Of a DNA stretch of 36,225 bases, positions 9,336 through 19,213 are shown piece by piece. The position numbers and the translations under genes are program-made. The stretch covers positions 1,443 to 37,667 of the forward strand of contig JAHLWZ010000962.1 of NCBI GenBank assembly GCA_020536535.1. The letters run 5' to 3'. This DNA comes from Pelomyxa schiedti. Its lineage: Eukaryota; Evosea; Pelobiontida; Pelomyxidae. The first letter of the stretch is position 1. The number at the start of each line of letters is the position of its first letter. Below the pieces are notes generated by a model that saw nothing but the letters and a program-made list of their open reading frames with translations, did no database searches and had not been told where the DNA came from.

Positions 9336-9546
9336 TTCTCTAGTTTTCAAACAACAACAAAAAATTTTTCCATCGTTTTGTGTTATTGGTTGAGTTACAA
9401 TAATCTAAAGGATGATGCCAGGAGTTGTCCTCATAGCCCACAGTTCCAACTTTCCCCCAACTTGTCATCGCTCAGGATCGGCGGTGTTTTTTTTATTCAG
9501 CCAAATCAGTGATATCAACCCAAAAGGTACCCCAAAACCGGAAATC
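9336..9546. other. Intergenic segment with duplicated fragments
   Basis: It holds the 3' flank shared with the Roco gene (9323-9382 against 13854-13932), a second shared 12-mer (9418-9429 against 13968-13979) and the element at 9469-9503. On the minus strand 9412-9450 reads 'GYEDNSW', similar to 'VSDNSW' in the orphan domain at 13944-14243, so this may be a decayed piece of that domain. Confidence 0.55.
9469..9503 (+). repeat. Dispersed short repeat, copy A
   Basis: A 17-bp core (CGCTCAGGATCGGCGGT), a T-run and then 'attcagcca'. The same core, T-run and tail occur at 20445-20482 with a 3-nt difference between core and T-run. Copy A lies about 45 nt before the proposed Roco start codon. Confidence 0.75.
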
Positions 9547-12500
9547 ATGTCTCAGCTCATGCCACCCGACGTAACCACGCGACAGACGAGGCCGCCAGCA
9601 GAAGGGGATGATTCTGCGAAAGCGGACAGCGTGGACTGCTTTGTAGTAGGGGACAAGACCACTGTCGATACGGTTATGGGGGCGCTGGTTACGATACACG
9701 GAGCCACCAAGGCCGCCGCGGGGCCCGACAACGCAGCAGTGGTGGTTGTGTGGCGGTGCCGAGGCCCCGACGGCGCCGATCGGTCTATACTACTGCACCA
9801 CGCCGATGATGGAGGCTCTGGACTGCCTGGCCAGAAAAAGTGTGTGTGTGTGTTTTTGTTTTTGTGTTTCCCTTTTTTTAAGCTTTTTTTAATGATATAT
9901 TATATCACATATACAATAGAATTATATATATTACATTATATTTATTATTATTGCAGGAAAACAGTGGTGCTGATTGTGTATTCTACTTTGAGTGCGGAGT
10001 TGTTTGCTGTTCCAGGCATTCTTGATCACATCTTTTTGAGAAACCGTTTTGATTTTGTTCCCCTTACATTCCTTCTGGCTGACTGCACTGGTCTCAATCA
10101 AATGCCAACAACAGGCAATAAAGTTCACACAATGGACGCCCTCCGTTTTGGATTTTCTGTGTGACAATTCCTTTTTTTGTACTAAATCTAACACCCCAAA
10201 ACAAAGCTGTGTGCATTTAAGTTGCTCAAATTCGATAACACAAGTGCCTTATCAGAGCTATTCTCTCATATTTGTGATGCCTCAGCAGAAGAGCCATTCA
10301 AATTCACAGAGCTCGCAGTTGATACACTTCGGGATTATAAGCCAATGCAGCAGGATGTACCTGAACTTCCCATTCCCAAAGTTACAGAAATTTCCCATGC
10401 AACTCCACAAATGGCACACACAATCACACAATTCAACCTCCTTCATGCTCCTCATTTGTTCCATGACACAGTACAAACTATGTTTGACACCTGGATGGAA
10501 ACAAAAAACTGGGCCGCAATCCAGGTGATACAACTTGTCCCAAGGTATGCCATGGAACCAAGATGCCTTCATGCTTCATTGCATGACACTGTTCCTGATC
10601 AATTGAGGGGTTTCTCATGCCCCTTGCAATTGAGGTGTTTCAGTGTCAAAAGGTTTCCCAGGTGGACACTCGAAAACCCCAATGTTCTTCTGAACATGGA
10701 CACACAGCACTTTAACAAAGACATAATCCCACACATTCCAGATTTCAGAAACGCGGCAGCCTTATCACCTGGGGCAGCACAAGTTGTTGTGAATTCATTC
10801 AGCAGGAACCAAAAGTTGACTCCAACAAACAGACGTAAACTTGTGCTTGTTGGTGACAGTGGTGTTGGCAAAACAACGTTGCTCAAGTGCATGATTCAGC
10901 TGAAGAAGGTGGTCACAATTCAAAAGATTGTTCCCACAGTTGGGATTGAAATGCACCACAACTTGAGGTTCAAAAAAGGGAAGACTGGCTTCAAGTGGAC
11001 TGTGTGGGACCTTGGTTCGTTGTTTCATCTCTTTCACTTTTCACTTTTGTTTAAGTTTTCGTTGTACCTTCTTTTACTTTTCGTATTCGTTTTGCAAACA
11101 CTATCACTAACGTTTCAAACACACAAACACACGCAGGTTGTCACACACCATTCCATCAGTGTTACCTCGGCAGCAGGTCCATTTTCATTGTTGTGTTTGA
11201 TGTCCGTGAAGCAGTTGCAATCAAACCACCACAGAGACCAAGACTGTATTATTGGTTGAACGAAATCGCTGTTGCTCAGAGCAGATTCATGAGAAGCTTC
11301 GAACAGGCACAGGTTTTACTTGTCGGCACACATGTGGAACCTACCTTGTTTGGTGATGCTGTTCAGCTGGTTAACACCATTTACAGTACAGAAATTCCAG
11401 TGGTTTACATTGCAGGGATTTTCTTGCTTGGATGCAAAGGGGAAGCATGGAGGTACAGTTCCACGAGCACAAATACCCAAGCCATCAACCATCCAGTTCA
11501 AGAGATTGTTGATATCTTGGAAAATCAGTCCCCATACATCTGTTTATCAGATGATGGAGTGCTGAAGAGTGTTCCACAAAGTTGGATGACAGTGAACAAA
11601 GAGCTGAAAAGGAAAAGAGAGAGAACCAGCAATGGTGGTCATCCTGGTCGTGGCAGTGGTGACATGAAGTGGTCACAGTTTGTTGCACTGGCCAATCAGT
11701 GTGGTGTTGGAAGGTACAAGTTTCCACAACAAGAGATTGAGATGTGTGCAAATTTCTTGTATGACATCGGCACCATCATTCACTTCAGGCACCCGTTCTT
11801 TCCCTTTTCAAGCAACAAATTGGCCATTTCACGAATGCATAAGATGGCTGATTGGGTGGTTCTTGATCTCAATTGGAAGATTGCAGCCATCCCTCCAGAA
11901 CAAGTAATACTTCCCATACGTGCGTTGGAGACTGTCTCTGTGCCAGTGTATGAAGGTGAGGGGAGTTCATCAGCAATGGACGACGCACTTGCCAGGTTTG
12001 AAGCCATTGTAGAGCTGGACCAAGCCCCTCAAGATGAGAGGTTCTTCTCATTCTTTTCCTTTTCTGTCGAACATTCCGAGATATGTATCCCTCCTTTACA
12101 CCACTTCTGGGATCGGTGTCGGGGCCTTTTCGGAACGGGCTGTAAGATACAAGGAAGGAAAATCACTTTTCCATTGTTACCACAGGAGGTTTTCTTCAAA
12201 GTCATGACGAAGATATTGAATTCACCTGATTTTACACCACAACTGGTGTGGCGGGACATCCTCATTGTTTCCAGACCACTTCCTCCTGATGTCGGTGGTG
12301 GTGACGTTTTGTTTCTCATGAGCCGCGAAGGGAACACAGTTTCCATGTGCTTGCGCTCAGATCGGGAACATTCCCTACCATCCCTTACTTATCTCAAGGA
12401 TTTGCATAACATACATGCTGGGTTGTGGAGAACCATACTTGACATCTTGGAGCAGTTCACAGAAGCAATGTATTGTCAACAAAGGGCTTCTCCTTTTCCA

Positions 12501-13866
12501 TGGGAGAACAAGGTTGAATCTTCACTGTTTTGCCCTCATTGCTTGCTGGATTTTGTTGTGGAGGTAGGTGGGAGGCTTATCATTGATGTCGCTCTCAAGA
12601 AACACCAAGTATCTGCATTTCCACGTCAATTTATCAATTGCAATCAACGCCAGTTTATAAAAGCAATGCAAAAGGGTGAACAACAACTCCCCTGTGCTCG
12701 AGGATCAAAGGTGGTGGATCTTGTTGAAATTGCACCAGATCTGTTCCTTGGATTCACGCCTGGGGTTGCCAAAAACACTCTTACTGATGTTGAAACAGAT
12801 GAGAGTGCTTACAACACCATGATGAAGTGCATCTCCGACGAGAACCTTATGCAATCCATTCCACCCCATGACAACGTGGCACAGGTATCGTCTGTCCACT
12901 TTCAACCATCACCAGGAGTGGTCATGGAGCCTCCTTCAGTCCCCCATCCCGAATTGGTTCTTGGCAAATCCGTCATCAGTTTGGGGGAGTTGGTATCTCT
13001 TCTCATTGAGAAGGGGAACAACACAACAACAGAATTGGACCGTGTCATTCCGCACCGGCTGAGAGAAAAGATTCTGCTTGATGTTGCAGAGGGTTTGAAT
13101 CACCTTCACAGCCAATCACCACCTGTTGTGCACAACGGTGTTCACCCAGGTTCCTCCTCTTCGACTTATTGTGTGAAATTAACTCTCTCACCTTTTTGCA
13201 ATCCAGGTGGGATTCTTGTTTTCTCGTTGGATGAATCAGGCCCATGTGCAAAAGTTTTCCCCAAATACACCTTTTTATTGTGTACCAACAAAAGAACAGA
13301 TAAGTCTCTCCAAAAACGCAAAGCGCCTGTTCCTTGGAACCACCAGAGGCATTGCCGGAAATCCTGATGTGAGTTTCCACGCACCAGAGGTTCTCTGCAA
13401 GACATTTTACAACACAAAAGCGGACATCTGGAGCTTTGGTGTGATGTGAATTCAAATCCACCAAAATAACCCGCGTCTCTCTCACAACAAACAACACAAA
13501 CTAAAAGGCACACTTGTGTGGAAGCTTCACAACCCACTCTCCACGCTTTTTGGGCACCTCATGAACAACGTGCTTTACACTGAGACACAATACACATCCA
13601 CGATGGGTGTGTATTCCACTGTTCTCAGCCCACAACAGATCGGCTGTGGACTCGTCAATGGTCACATCAGAATGGAATCTGCCTTGTTCCATGATGGTGG
13701 GCACAACCGCTGCTGCTCCCATTCTCCCACAGTGATTACTCCCAGGTGGATACGCCAGGTGGTGTCTCTGTGTTGTGCCGTTGACCCTGCACTCAGGCCC
13801 ACAATGACTGGTATACTCAAGGCATGGTCCTTCTTCAATCCTGGTGTTGTAGTAGACACACTCTAG
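9547..13866 (+). CDS. Roco protein: Roc GTPase - COR - degenerate kinase-like domain
   Basis: Exons: 9547-9839, 9957-10158, 10222-11014, 11137-13149, 13207-13253, 13300-13438 and 13508-13866; all junctions are GT-AG and in phase. The N-terminal exons (no recognised domain; start uncertain, an ATG at 9412 is also in frame) lead to Roc: P-loop GDSGVGKTTLL, switch region WDLGCHTPFHQCYL across an intron, and VLLVGTHVE in place of the usual THxD. COR follows, with 'ITFPLLPQEVFFKVM' matching the FPFLP motif of Roco proteins. The kinase-like C-terminus keeps HAPEV, KADIWSFG and DPALRPTM. However, HRD reads HNG (VVHNGVHPGG), the catalytic Asn is Gly, and the DFG position reads 'AKISLSK'. No clear glycine loop is visible. 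A pseudokinase, possibly with altered GTPase chemistry, is likely. The segment 12040-12180 reads through without an intron, but its match to COR is weak. Confidence 0.85.
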
Positions 13867-13943
13867 TTTTCGAATGTCTACTGTTTGTTGCCTATTTCAA
13901 ACAACAACAAAAAAATTTTCCATTCGTTTTGTATTCACACAAA

Positions 13944-14243
13944 TCAAGCCCAGCAGATTAACTTGAGCCAGGAGTTGTCAGACACCAGGGTGTTTGGGCC
14001 AGATCTCCAGCCCCCGGCCCCATTCAGCAACCAACTTAGCCGCCGGTCGCCATCATCCCCACAGCAGTCCGAGAAGCTCAGGCACACGCGACTTGTGGGA
14101 GCAAAGCCGAAGGCAACGCCCTCCACGAAGTACCAGTACGCCCCTCTGTGGCCCACAGCTACCTCCCGTGACGTAGTTCGCCGGCAAACGTCGGTTCGGC
14201 GGCCGACAGCCGCAAGTGACAGCACATCGCGGCCAATCTGCAA
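13944..14243 (-). CDS. Orphan domain fragment with 'WYFVEG...GFAP...GGWRSG' motif
   Basis: An open frame of about 99 codons preceded by an acceptor-like 'attgcag', so it is probably one exon of a gene or a truncated copy. Its C-terminal half reads 'AYWYFVEGVAFGFAP', then an acidic 'GDDGDRRLSW', 'GGWRSG' and 'SDNSWLK'. I recall similar WYFV/GFAP/GGWR.G motifs in uncharacterised eukaryotic proteins but know no assigned function. No upstream exon is visible; the sequence to the right is T-rich. Short stretches of the same domain may persist at 9412-9450. Confidence 0.5.
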   Translation of the reverse strand: MQIGRDVLSLAAVGRRTDVCRRTTSREVAVGHRGAYWYFVEGVAFGFAPTSRVCLSFSDCCGDDGDRRLSWLLNGAGGWRSGPNTLVSDNSWLKLICWA

Positions 14244-14318
14244 TTGTGGGATTAATTAACATAATAGCCGGAAATGCGTAAGATGGATTTGTTTTGTTTG
14301 CTTTTATGTTGTTGTTAT

Positions 14319-16249
14319 TTATTGATTTGGTTGTTTGTTTTTTTGTTTAAGTAAAAAAAAAAAATAGCGAAAAAGAAAAAAAAAGTAAATAAATAAAGGT
14401 GTAGTATGTGGGGAGGGAAAGAACTGAAATGGAACCTGTTGGGATGCAACAAGAATCCAGTCACCTTTGCCGGGATCAATATGAGAGGGCTGAGTGATGT
14501 GGGGATATGGCTGCTTGTAGTGTACATTCCAGCCCTGAAGCACTGAAATTGGTGCGTTCATCATTATGCACTCTGGGGGGTTGGGAAGCAGGCTGGGAAT
14601 AATAGCACGTTGGTTGTATAGTCCCTCTATGTGTGATGAAAGCTGCGATAGCTTCTGCGTGTGTTTCTCCTCGGATTGCTGTTGGGTTCTAATTAATTCC
14701 GTTACTTTCTGTTTGTAATCTGCTTCTAGCTGGTGGTTGTTGGCCTCCAGTTGATTGTATTTTGCTCTCAGCTGCTGTAGTGCTTCCACCGATTGTATGT
14801 GCAGTGCCTCTGACTTCTTCATTGTGTCTTTGAGAGCTTCCATTTCAGAGTGGAATGTGCGAACTCTGTGGTTGTGGTTTTCTTCAATTTGCCGGAGTGT
14901 ATCTTCCTTTTGCCGATTTGATTCTTCCAGTTTACTAAGTGCGGAACGCATCCTTGAATTATCTTCAACCAGGGAATTAAGCACCGGTGTGACTTTGACA
15001 AGGATACAGGACCTCAGGTGAGAATCCAGATCACACCTTGGGCCAGTCCATGCGCAAAACTGTGGTGCTGAACATTTAATATTGGTGCTTGTGCAAGTCG
15101 TGCTATTGTGTTGGTTCATATCCCTTGGCCGTACCTTTTGCCCACATCCATTTTGGCAAGCTGTAAAATTCATTAATAGTGATATTTGTTAAGGATTAGT
15201 TACGAATAGGACAATCCAACTGTTTGTGGGATAAATCCTTGATTGCTCTCCTCTGAACCGCTTCACTGCAGGATGCACACGTGACGACTACATTAGGGCA
15301 CTCTGTTTGTTCATGAACTGTTTGGTTTTCCGGTGATACCCTCACCCCACATTTCCTTGGGCATTCTGTAAAAAGTTTGCTCGAATGCGGAGTATAATAT
15401 AGGCGTACCTACGGGACATCTAAAGATGTGTTCGTCAAGTAAGTCCCTCTTAACGTTGGCACTGCACACTGGACAGTGCACTTCTATTGCGGCCAGTTTG
15501 GCAAGCATACCTTTGGCTGTCAGTGGCTTAGTTTTGCCCTCAATTTCTTCATCACACAGAGGGCACTTTGATGCCTACCTCCCACGAATTAATATATGAA
15601 GTCAATGTACCGGGCATATAGAATTACTACATAACAACACCAACTGTTACTGCATTACACCAACTCGCTGTTACAACATTACATTATAGTATATACTATA
15701 ATGGAGCTCTACTATACTGTACAGTGCAGTATTATCCATAGACACACCATCGGAGCACAAGCGAGGCACAGCCACGCCGAGCAGGTGTGTACGAGGGGCA
15801 CATTCGCAGGGGCCCCGCACACCACGCACGCCCACCTGCTGCCCCCTTCCCACGTGCCCCTGCTGCCCCCGCAGCCCCCGGTCGTCCCCCCACCATCCCC
15901 CCCCCCACCACCAGCTGCTGCTGCTGTACTTGAACCACGAGCCTCGGCGCGGCATGGCCGGGGGCGCCGGGGGCCCGCGAGGCGGCGCCGTGGGTGTGGG
16001 TGCTTGGGAGGGGGTGGCGCGGGAGATGGCGGGGAGGGCCGGGGAGGCCGAGAGGGAGAGGGGCGAGGGCGAGGCGCCCAGCGGGGACGAGGACGGCGAC
16101 GGCGAGGGGGAGGGGGACGGGGACGGGGAGGGCCCGCCCGAGGCACTGCTCCCCGGGGTGATGGTGATGAGCGGGGAGGGCGACGTGCTCAGGCTGCTTC
16201 GGCTGCTGCGGCTGCTCTGCGAGGATGACGACGACGAAGACGCAGACAT
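14319..16249 (-). CDS. RING / TRAF-type zinc finger / coiled-coil protein
   Basis: Five exons: 16249-15930, 15835-15748, 15574-15409, 15365-15204 and 15160-14319; introns of 94, 173, 43 and 43 nt, all in phase, about 525 aa. The N-terminus is a Ser/Pro/Ala-rich low-complexity region coded by very GC-rich DNA. A RING-like finger spans exons 2-3 (CVVC, HTC, CLAC, CPLC). TRAF-type fingers follow: VHCPVCSANVKRDLLDEHI, ECPRKCG and CPIPCQNGCGQKV ending 'DLDSHLRSC'. About 120 residues of coiled coil come next (EDNSRMRSALSKLEESN onward). By family, a ubiquitin ligase or signalling adaptor is expected. No MATH domain is seen. The last 40 or so residues are F/Y-rich from AT-rich DNA, so the true stop may lie earlier through a missed intron. 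An in-frame Met at 16339 is an alternative start. Confidence 0.8.
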
Positions 16250-16404
16250 CTCTCTCGATCGGACAACGAAACCCCTTTGCTGGTTTGCCCGGGCAGTTCG
16301 TTTTTCGACTTTCCCTTTCTTTCCAGAAAAACATTCCATTTAAAAAAAACCAAAAATCTTGTTGCCTTAGAATTGACAGTGTGGAGGAGGGAATCAAATT
16401 GCAT

Positions 16405-17299
16405 TCAAGAGCTGTTAGCAGACAAGAACTCCTTGATTCCAGTGGGTGACGGCTTAATCTATTTGGGAATAAGTTAGTGTTTCAGAAAGTAGTGGTGTGA
16501 TTTGAACTTACTGCTCTGGCACCAGGGTGCCAGTTTGCAGGGCACACATCACCATGCTCCTCAACAAATTGGAAGGCCTAGAAACCAAATTATCAGATAA
16601 AATTAAAATTGCGGTGATGGAAATACCTTTACAAGGCGAAGAGTCTCGTCAACAGAGCGGCCAACTGGAAGGTCATTGACAGTAATCTGACGAATATTCC
16701 CGCGCGGATCGATAATGAAGAGACCACTTGAATAAAGGTGAGATATTTTTTAGATAATGTGGAGGAACTAACCGCAAAGCTACTCCGGCATTGGGACCCT
16801 CAGTGACAAGTACACCATAGTCGGCACTCATCTGTAACAAAAACGTAACTATAACTATGTTTGCGCGTTTGGGGAACATGCCTTCTTATCCAAATCTGCT
16901 ACAATGGGAATGTGCATTGGTCCAAGGCCACCATCTCGGCGGGCAGTATTGATCCACGCCAAGTGGGTGAACTGCAGTTTAACTTGTGTAAGACGCGGCT
17001 ACTACAAAAAGGAAAAGAAAAACCTGAGAGTCAATGGAGCAAGCAACAACTTCGCAGTTTATTGCTTTGAATTGAGCAACACTCTCGCTGAAGGCAATAA
17101 TTTCCGTAGGGCACACAAACGTGAAGTCTAGGCGAAAAAGTCAAACGGGCATAATAAGAATAATAAAAATACCAAGAGGATAGAAGAACAGGACGAGCCA
17201 TTTTCCATTGTACTCAGCAGATGTGAGTGTCCTGATTGCCCCGTCAATAACAGCCTGCTTGGACCACGATGGTGCGGGTTTGTTTATAAGTGATGCCAT
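16405..17299 (-). CDS. Typical 2-Cys peroxiredoxin
   Basis: Seven exons: 17299-17173, 17127-17024, 16971-16882, 16831-16773, 16726-16627, 16577-16512 and 16458-16405. They total 600 nt, 199 aa, the usual length for the family. It reduces hydrogen peroxide and alkyl hydroperoxides using thioredoxin-like donors. Peroxidatic Cys in '[14 protein letters not shown]', active-site Arg in [15 protein letters not shown], and resolving Cys in 'DVCPANW'. The GGLG loop is present (DGGLGPM), but the C-terminal YF motif reads 'KEFL'. GGLG and YF together mark sensitive enzymes, so this one may be less prone to over-oxidation (inference). Introns are 43-53 nt; the third (16832-16881) begins GC rather than GT, and only that boundary keeps '[14 protein letters not shown]' in frame. 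No signal peptide, so probably cytosolic. Confidence 0.95.
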
Positions 17300-17943
17300 T
17301 GCGTTTGGTTTTCAATAATAAGTTATTGGCAGTTTGTTGGTTGCTGGGTTTTTTTGTTTTTTTGTTGTATGCTGTTTATTGCTTATGTGTCTTGGTTTTT
17401 GTTTTTTGTTTGGATTTTTTACGTTTTGTGTCGCAATTCATTGGGTTTAAAAAGACCGCGTCTCTTCGGTGCCCTTTCGTCTAACACCTTTTATCATCAC
17501 ATGTTTTTACGTTTTTTTACTGTTAGGGGCTCAGAACATTTTTCTCCGTGATGGATACTCTCGATGAAGCTTCATCTCCTCAGTCCCTCAGCGAACCCAG
17601 AATGACTGACTGACTGTGCTTGGCCGTAGGGAAATCTGTCTCGCCCCAACGAGGGCACGTACCTTCGGGCAGAGTCAGTCACTCCTAGGACAAAGTTCGT
17701 AAGGCGATAATTCTGGCACAATGAATGGCATTCTCCTTTCTTTGTGGAAAGAGTGTTTGGTTGCTCGCCCCCATCATCACGATTACGGGAAAAACGCTTC
17801 ATCAAAAAAAAATGCAAGTTGGCTTCTAATACAAAACACATAGGACAAAGGCTATTGCGCCTCGCCCTATGTGAACTAGTTCTATTTTATTTTTTTGAAA
17901 AAAGTTGGTTCTTCCCATGAACCACCGCAACAATTAGGGTTGT
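17300..17943. other. Intergenic: T-rich stretch, then a GC-rich, hairpin-forming segment (possible ncRNA)
   Basis: 17300-17530 is T-rich upstream sequence of the peroxiredoxin gene. 17540-17890 has higher GC, no credible coding frame and several complementary stretches. 'GACTGACTGACT' near 17606 faces 'AGTCAGTC' near 17674. CACATAGG (17838) pairs with CCTATGTG (17866), enclosing AGGC/GCCT, followed by a T-rich stretch. A structured RNA gene is possible, but I could not match it to U1-U6, SRP, RNase P or U3. The left end of the Arf 3' UTR also falls here. Confidence 0.4.
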
Positions 17944-18670
<727 letters not shown>

Positions 18671-18831
18671 CGTGAGGTGTCGCGGTGTGTTTGTTGTTGA
18701 TTTTGAGTTTTCTGTTGTGTTTTCGGTACGATTTTTTTCTCTCTTTTAAACACAAGGAAGAAGTGCCTACGTTTGCATCCAAAAATACCTTTCATCAAGA
18801 AGTTCGCCCATGGGCGATCTCTCAGTCCTAC
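18671..18831. other. Intergenic, with 14-bp perfect palindrome and adjoining hairpin
   Basis: This is the 5' flank of the Arf gene. TCGCCCATGGGCGA near 18805 is a perfect palindrome. Just to the right, reaching into the end of the small hypothetical gene, AAATCCCC/GGGGATTT with flanking GCGAGG/CCTCG forms a strong stem-loop (about 18844-18886). Confidence 0.6.
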
Positions 18832-19107
18832 CTACGTACTACGAGGCGAAATCCCCTTTTCGAGGGGATTTCTTTCTCCTCGCCCTTTTCGGCCTTGTGC
18901 TTTTGATTGTGCACTCGTTCGCGAATTGTCGATGTCCGCTCGACTTGTCGACGCCGTCGGGGTGGGAGAGGTGTCACGTCGAGGTGCACGTGGCAGGGCG
19001 GGGGCAGGCCGCGGTCCGCGGCGGGAGGTGCCCCCGGTCATGCGGCGGATCTGCTGGGCCATGGGCCTGCCCGACCCTGACGACGGCGAAGGGGGTCTAT
19101 CTGCCAT
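18832..19107 (-). CDS. Hypothetical small basic Pro/Arg/Ser-rich protein
   Basis: 91 aa from MADRPPSPSSGSGRP. It is rich in Arg, Pro, Ser and Thr, with no hydrophobic segment and no recognised domain. GC content is far above that of the flanks, which supports coding or another constrained role. The last codons coincide with the stem-loop at 18844-18886, so the 3' end may be non-coding or lie past a missed intron. It could be the first exon of a longer gene. Function unknown. Confidence 0.4.
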   Translation of the reverse strand: MADRPPSPSSGSGRPMAQQIRRMTGGTSRRGPRPAPALPRAPRRDTSPTPTASTSRADIDNSRTSAQSKAQGRKGRGERNPLEKGISPRST

Positions 19108-19213
19108 CGGAAAAAAATCCAAGCTTGCATAGATGTGGTATTGAAGAAAGACGGAAATCCTTTGTTGGCATGGAGACTGAAAGTATGGAAGTATTTTACC
19201 TATTGTTTTGATT

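Noticed and set aside
9430-9455. Minus-strand 'KLELW' identical to the G3 region of the small GTPase at 6240
   Set aside because: Only 16 bases are shared, with no further GTPase sequence; chance or a tiny conversion tract cannot be told apart.
14319-14440. F/Y-rich C-terminal tail of the TRAF-like protein as a membrane segment
   Set aside because: The tail is translated from A/T homopolymer runs and is probably 3' UTR or intron; not reported as a transmembrane helix.
15701-16228. Plus-strand Arg/Gly-rich frame opposite the RING/TRAF gene
   Set aside because: GC-rich low-complexity shadow of the Ser/Pro-rich N-terminus; the minus strand gives in-phase exons leading to a RING finger.
18760-18900. 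Possible 5S rRNA or snoRNA in the Arf upstream region
   Set aside because: No 5S internal control region, and the C and D box-like words occur in the wrong order.
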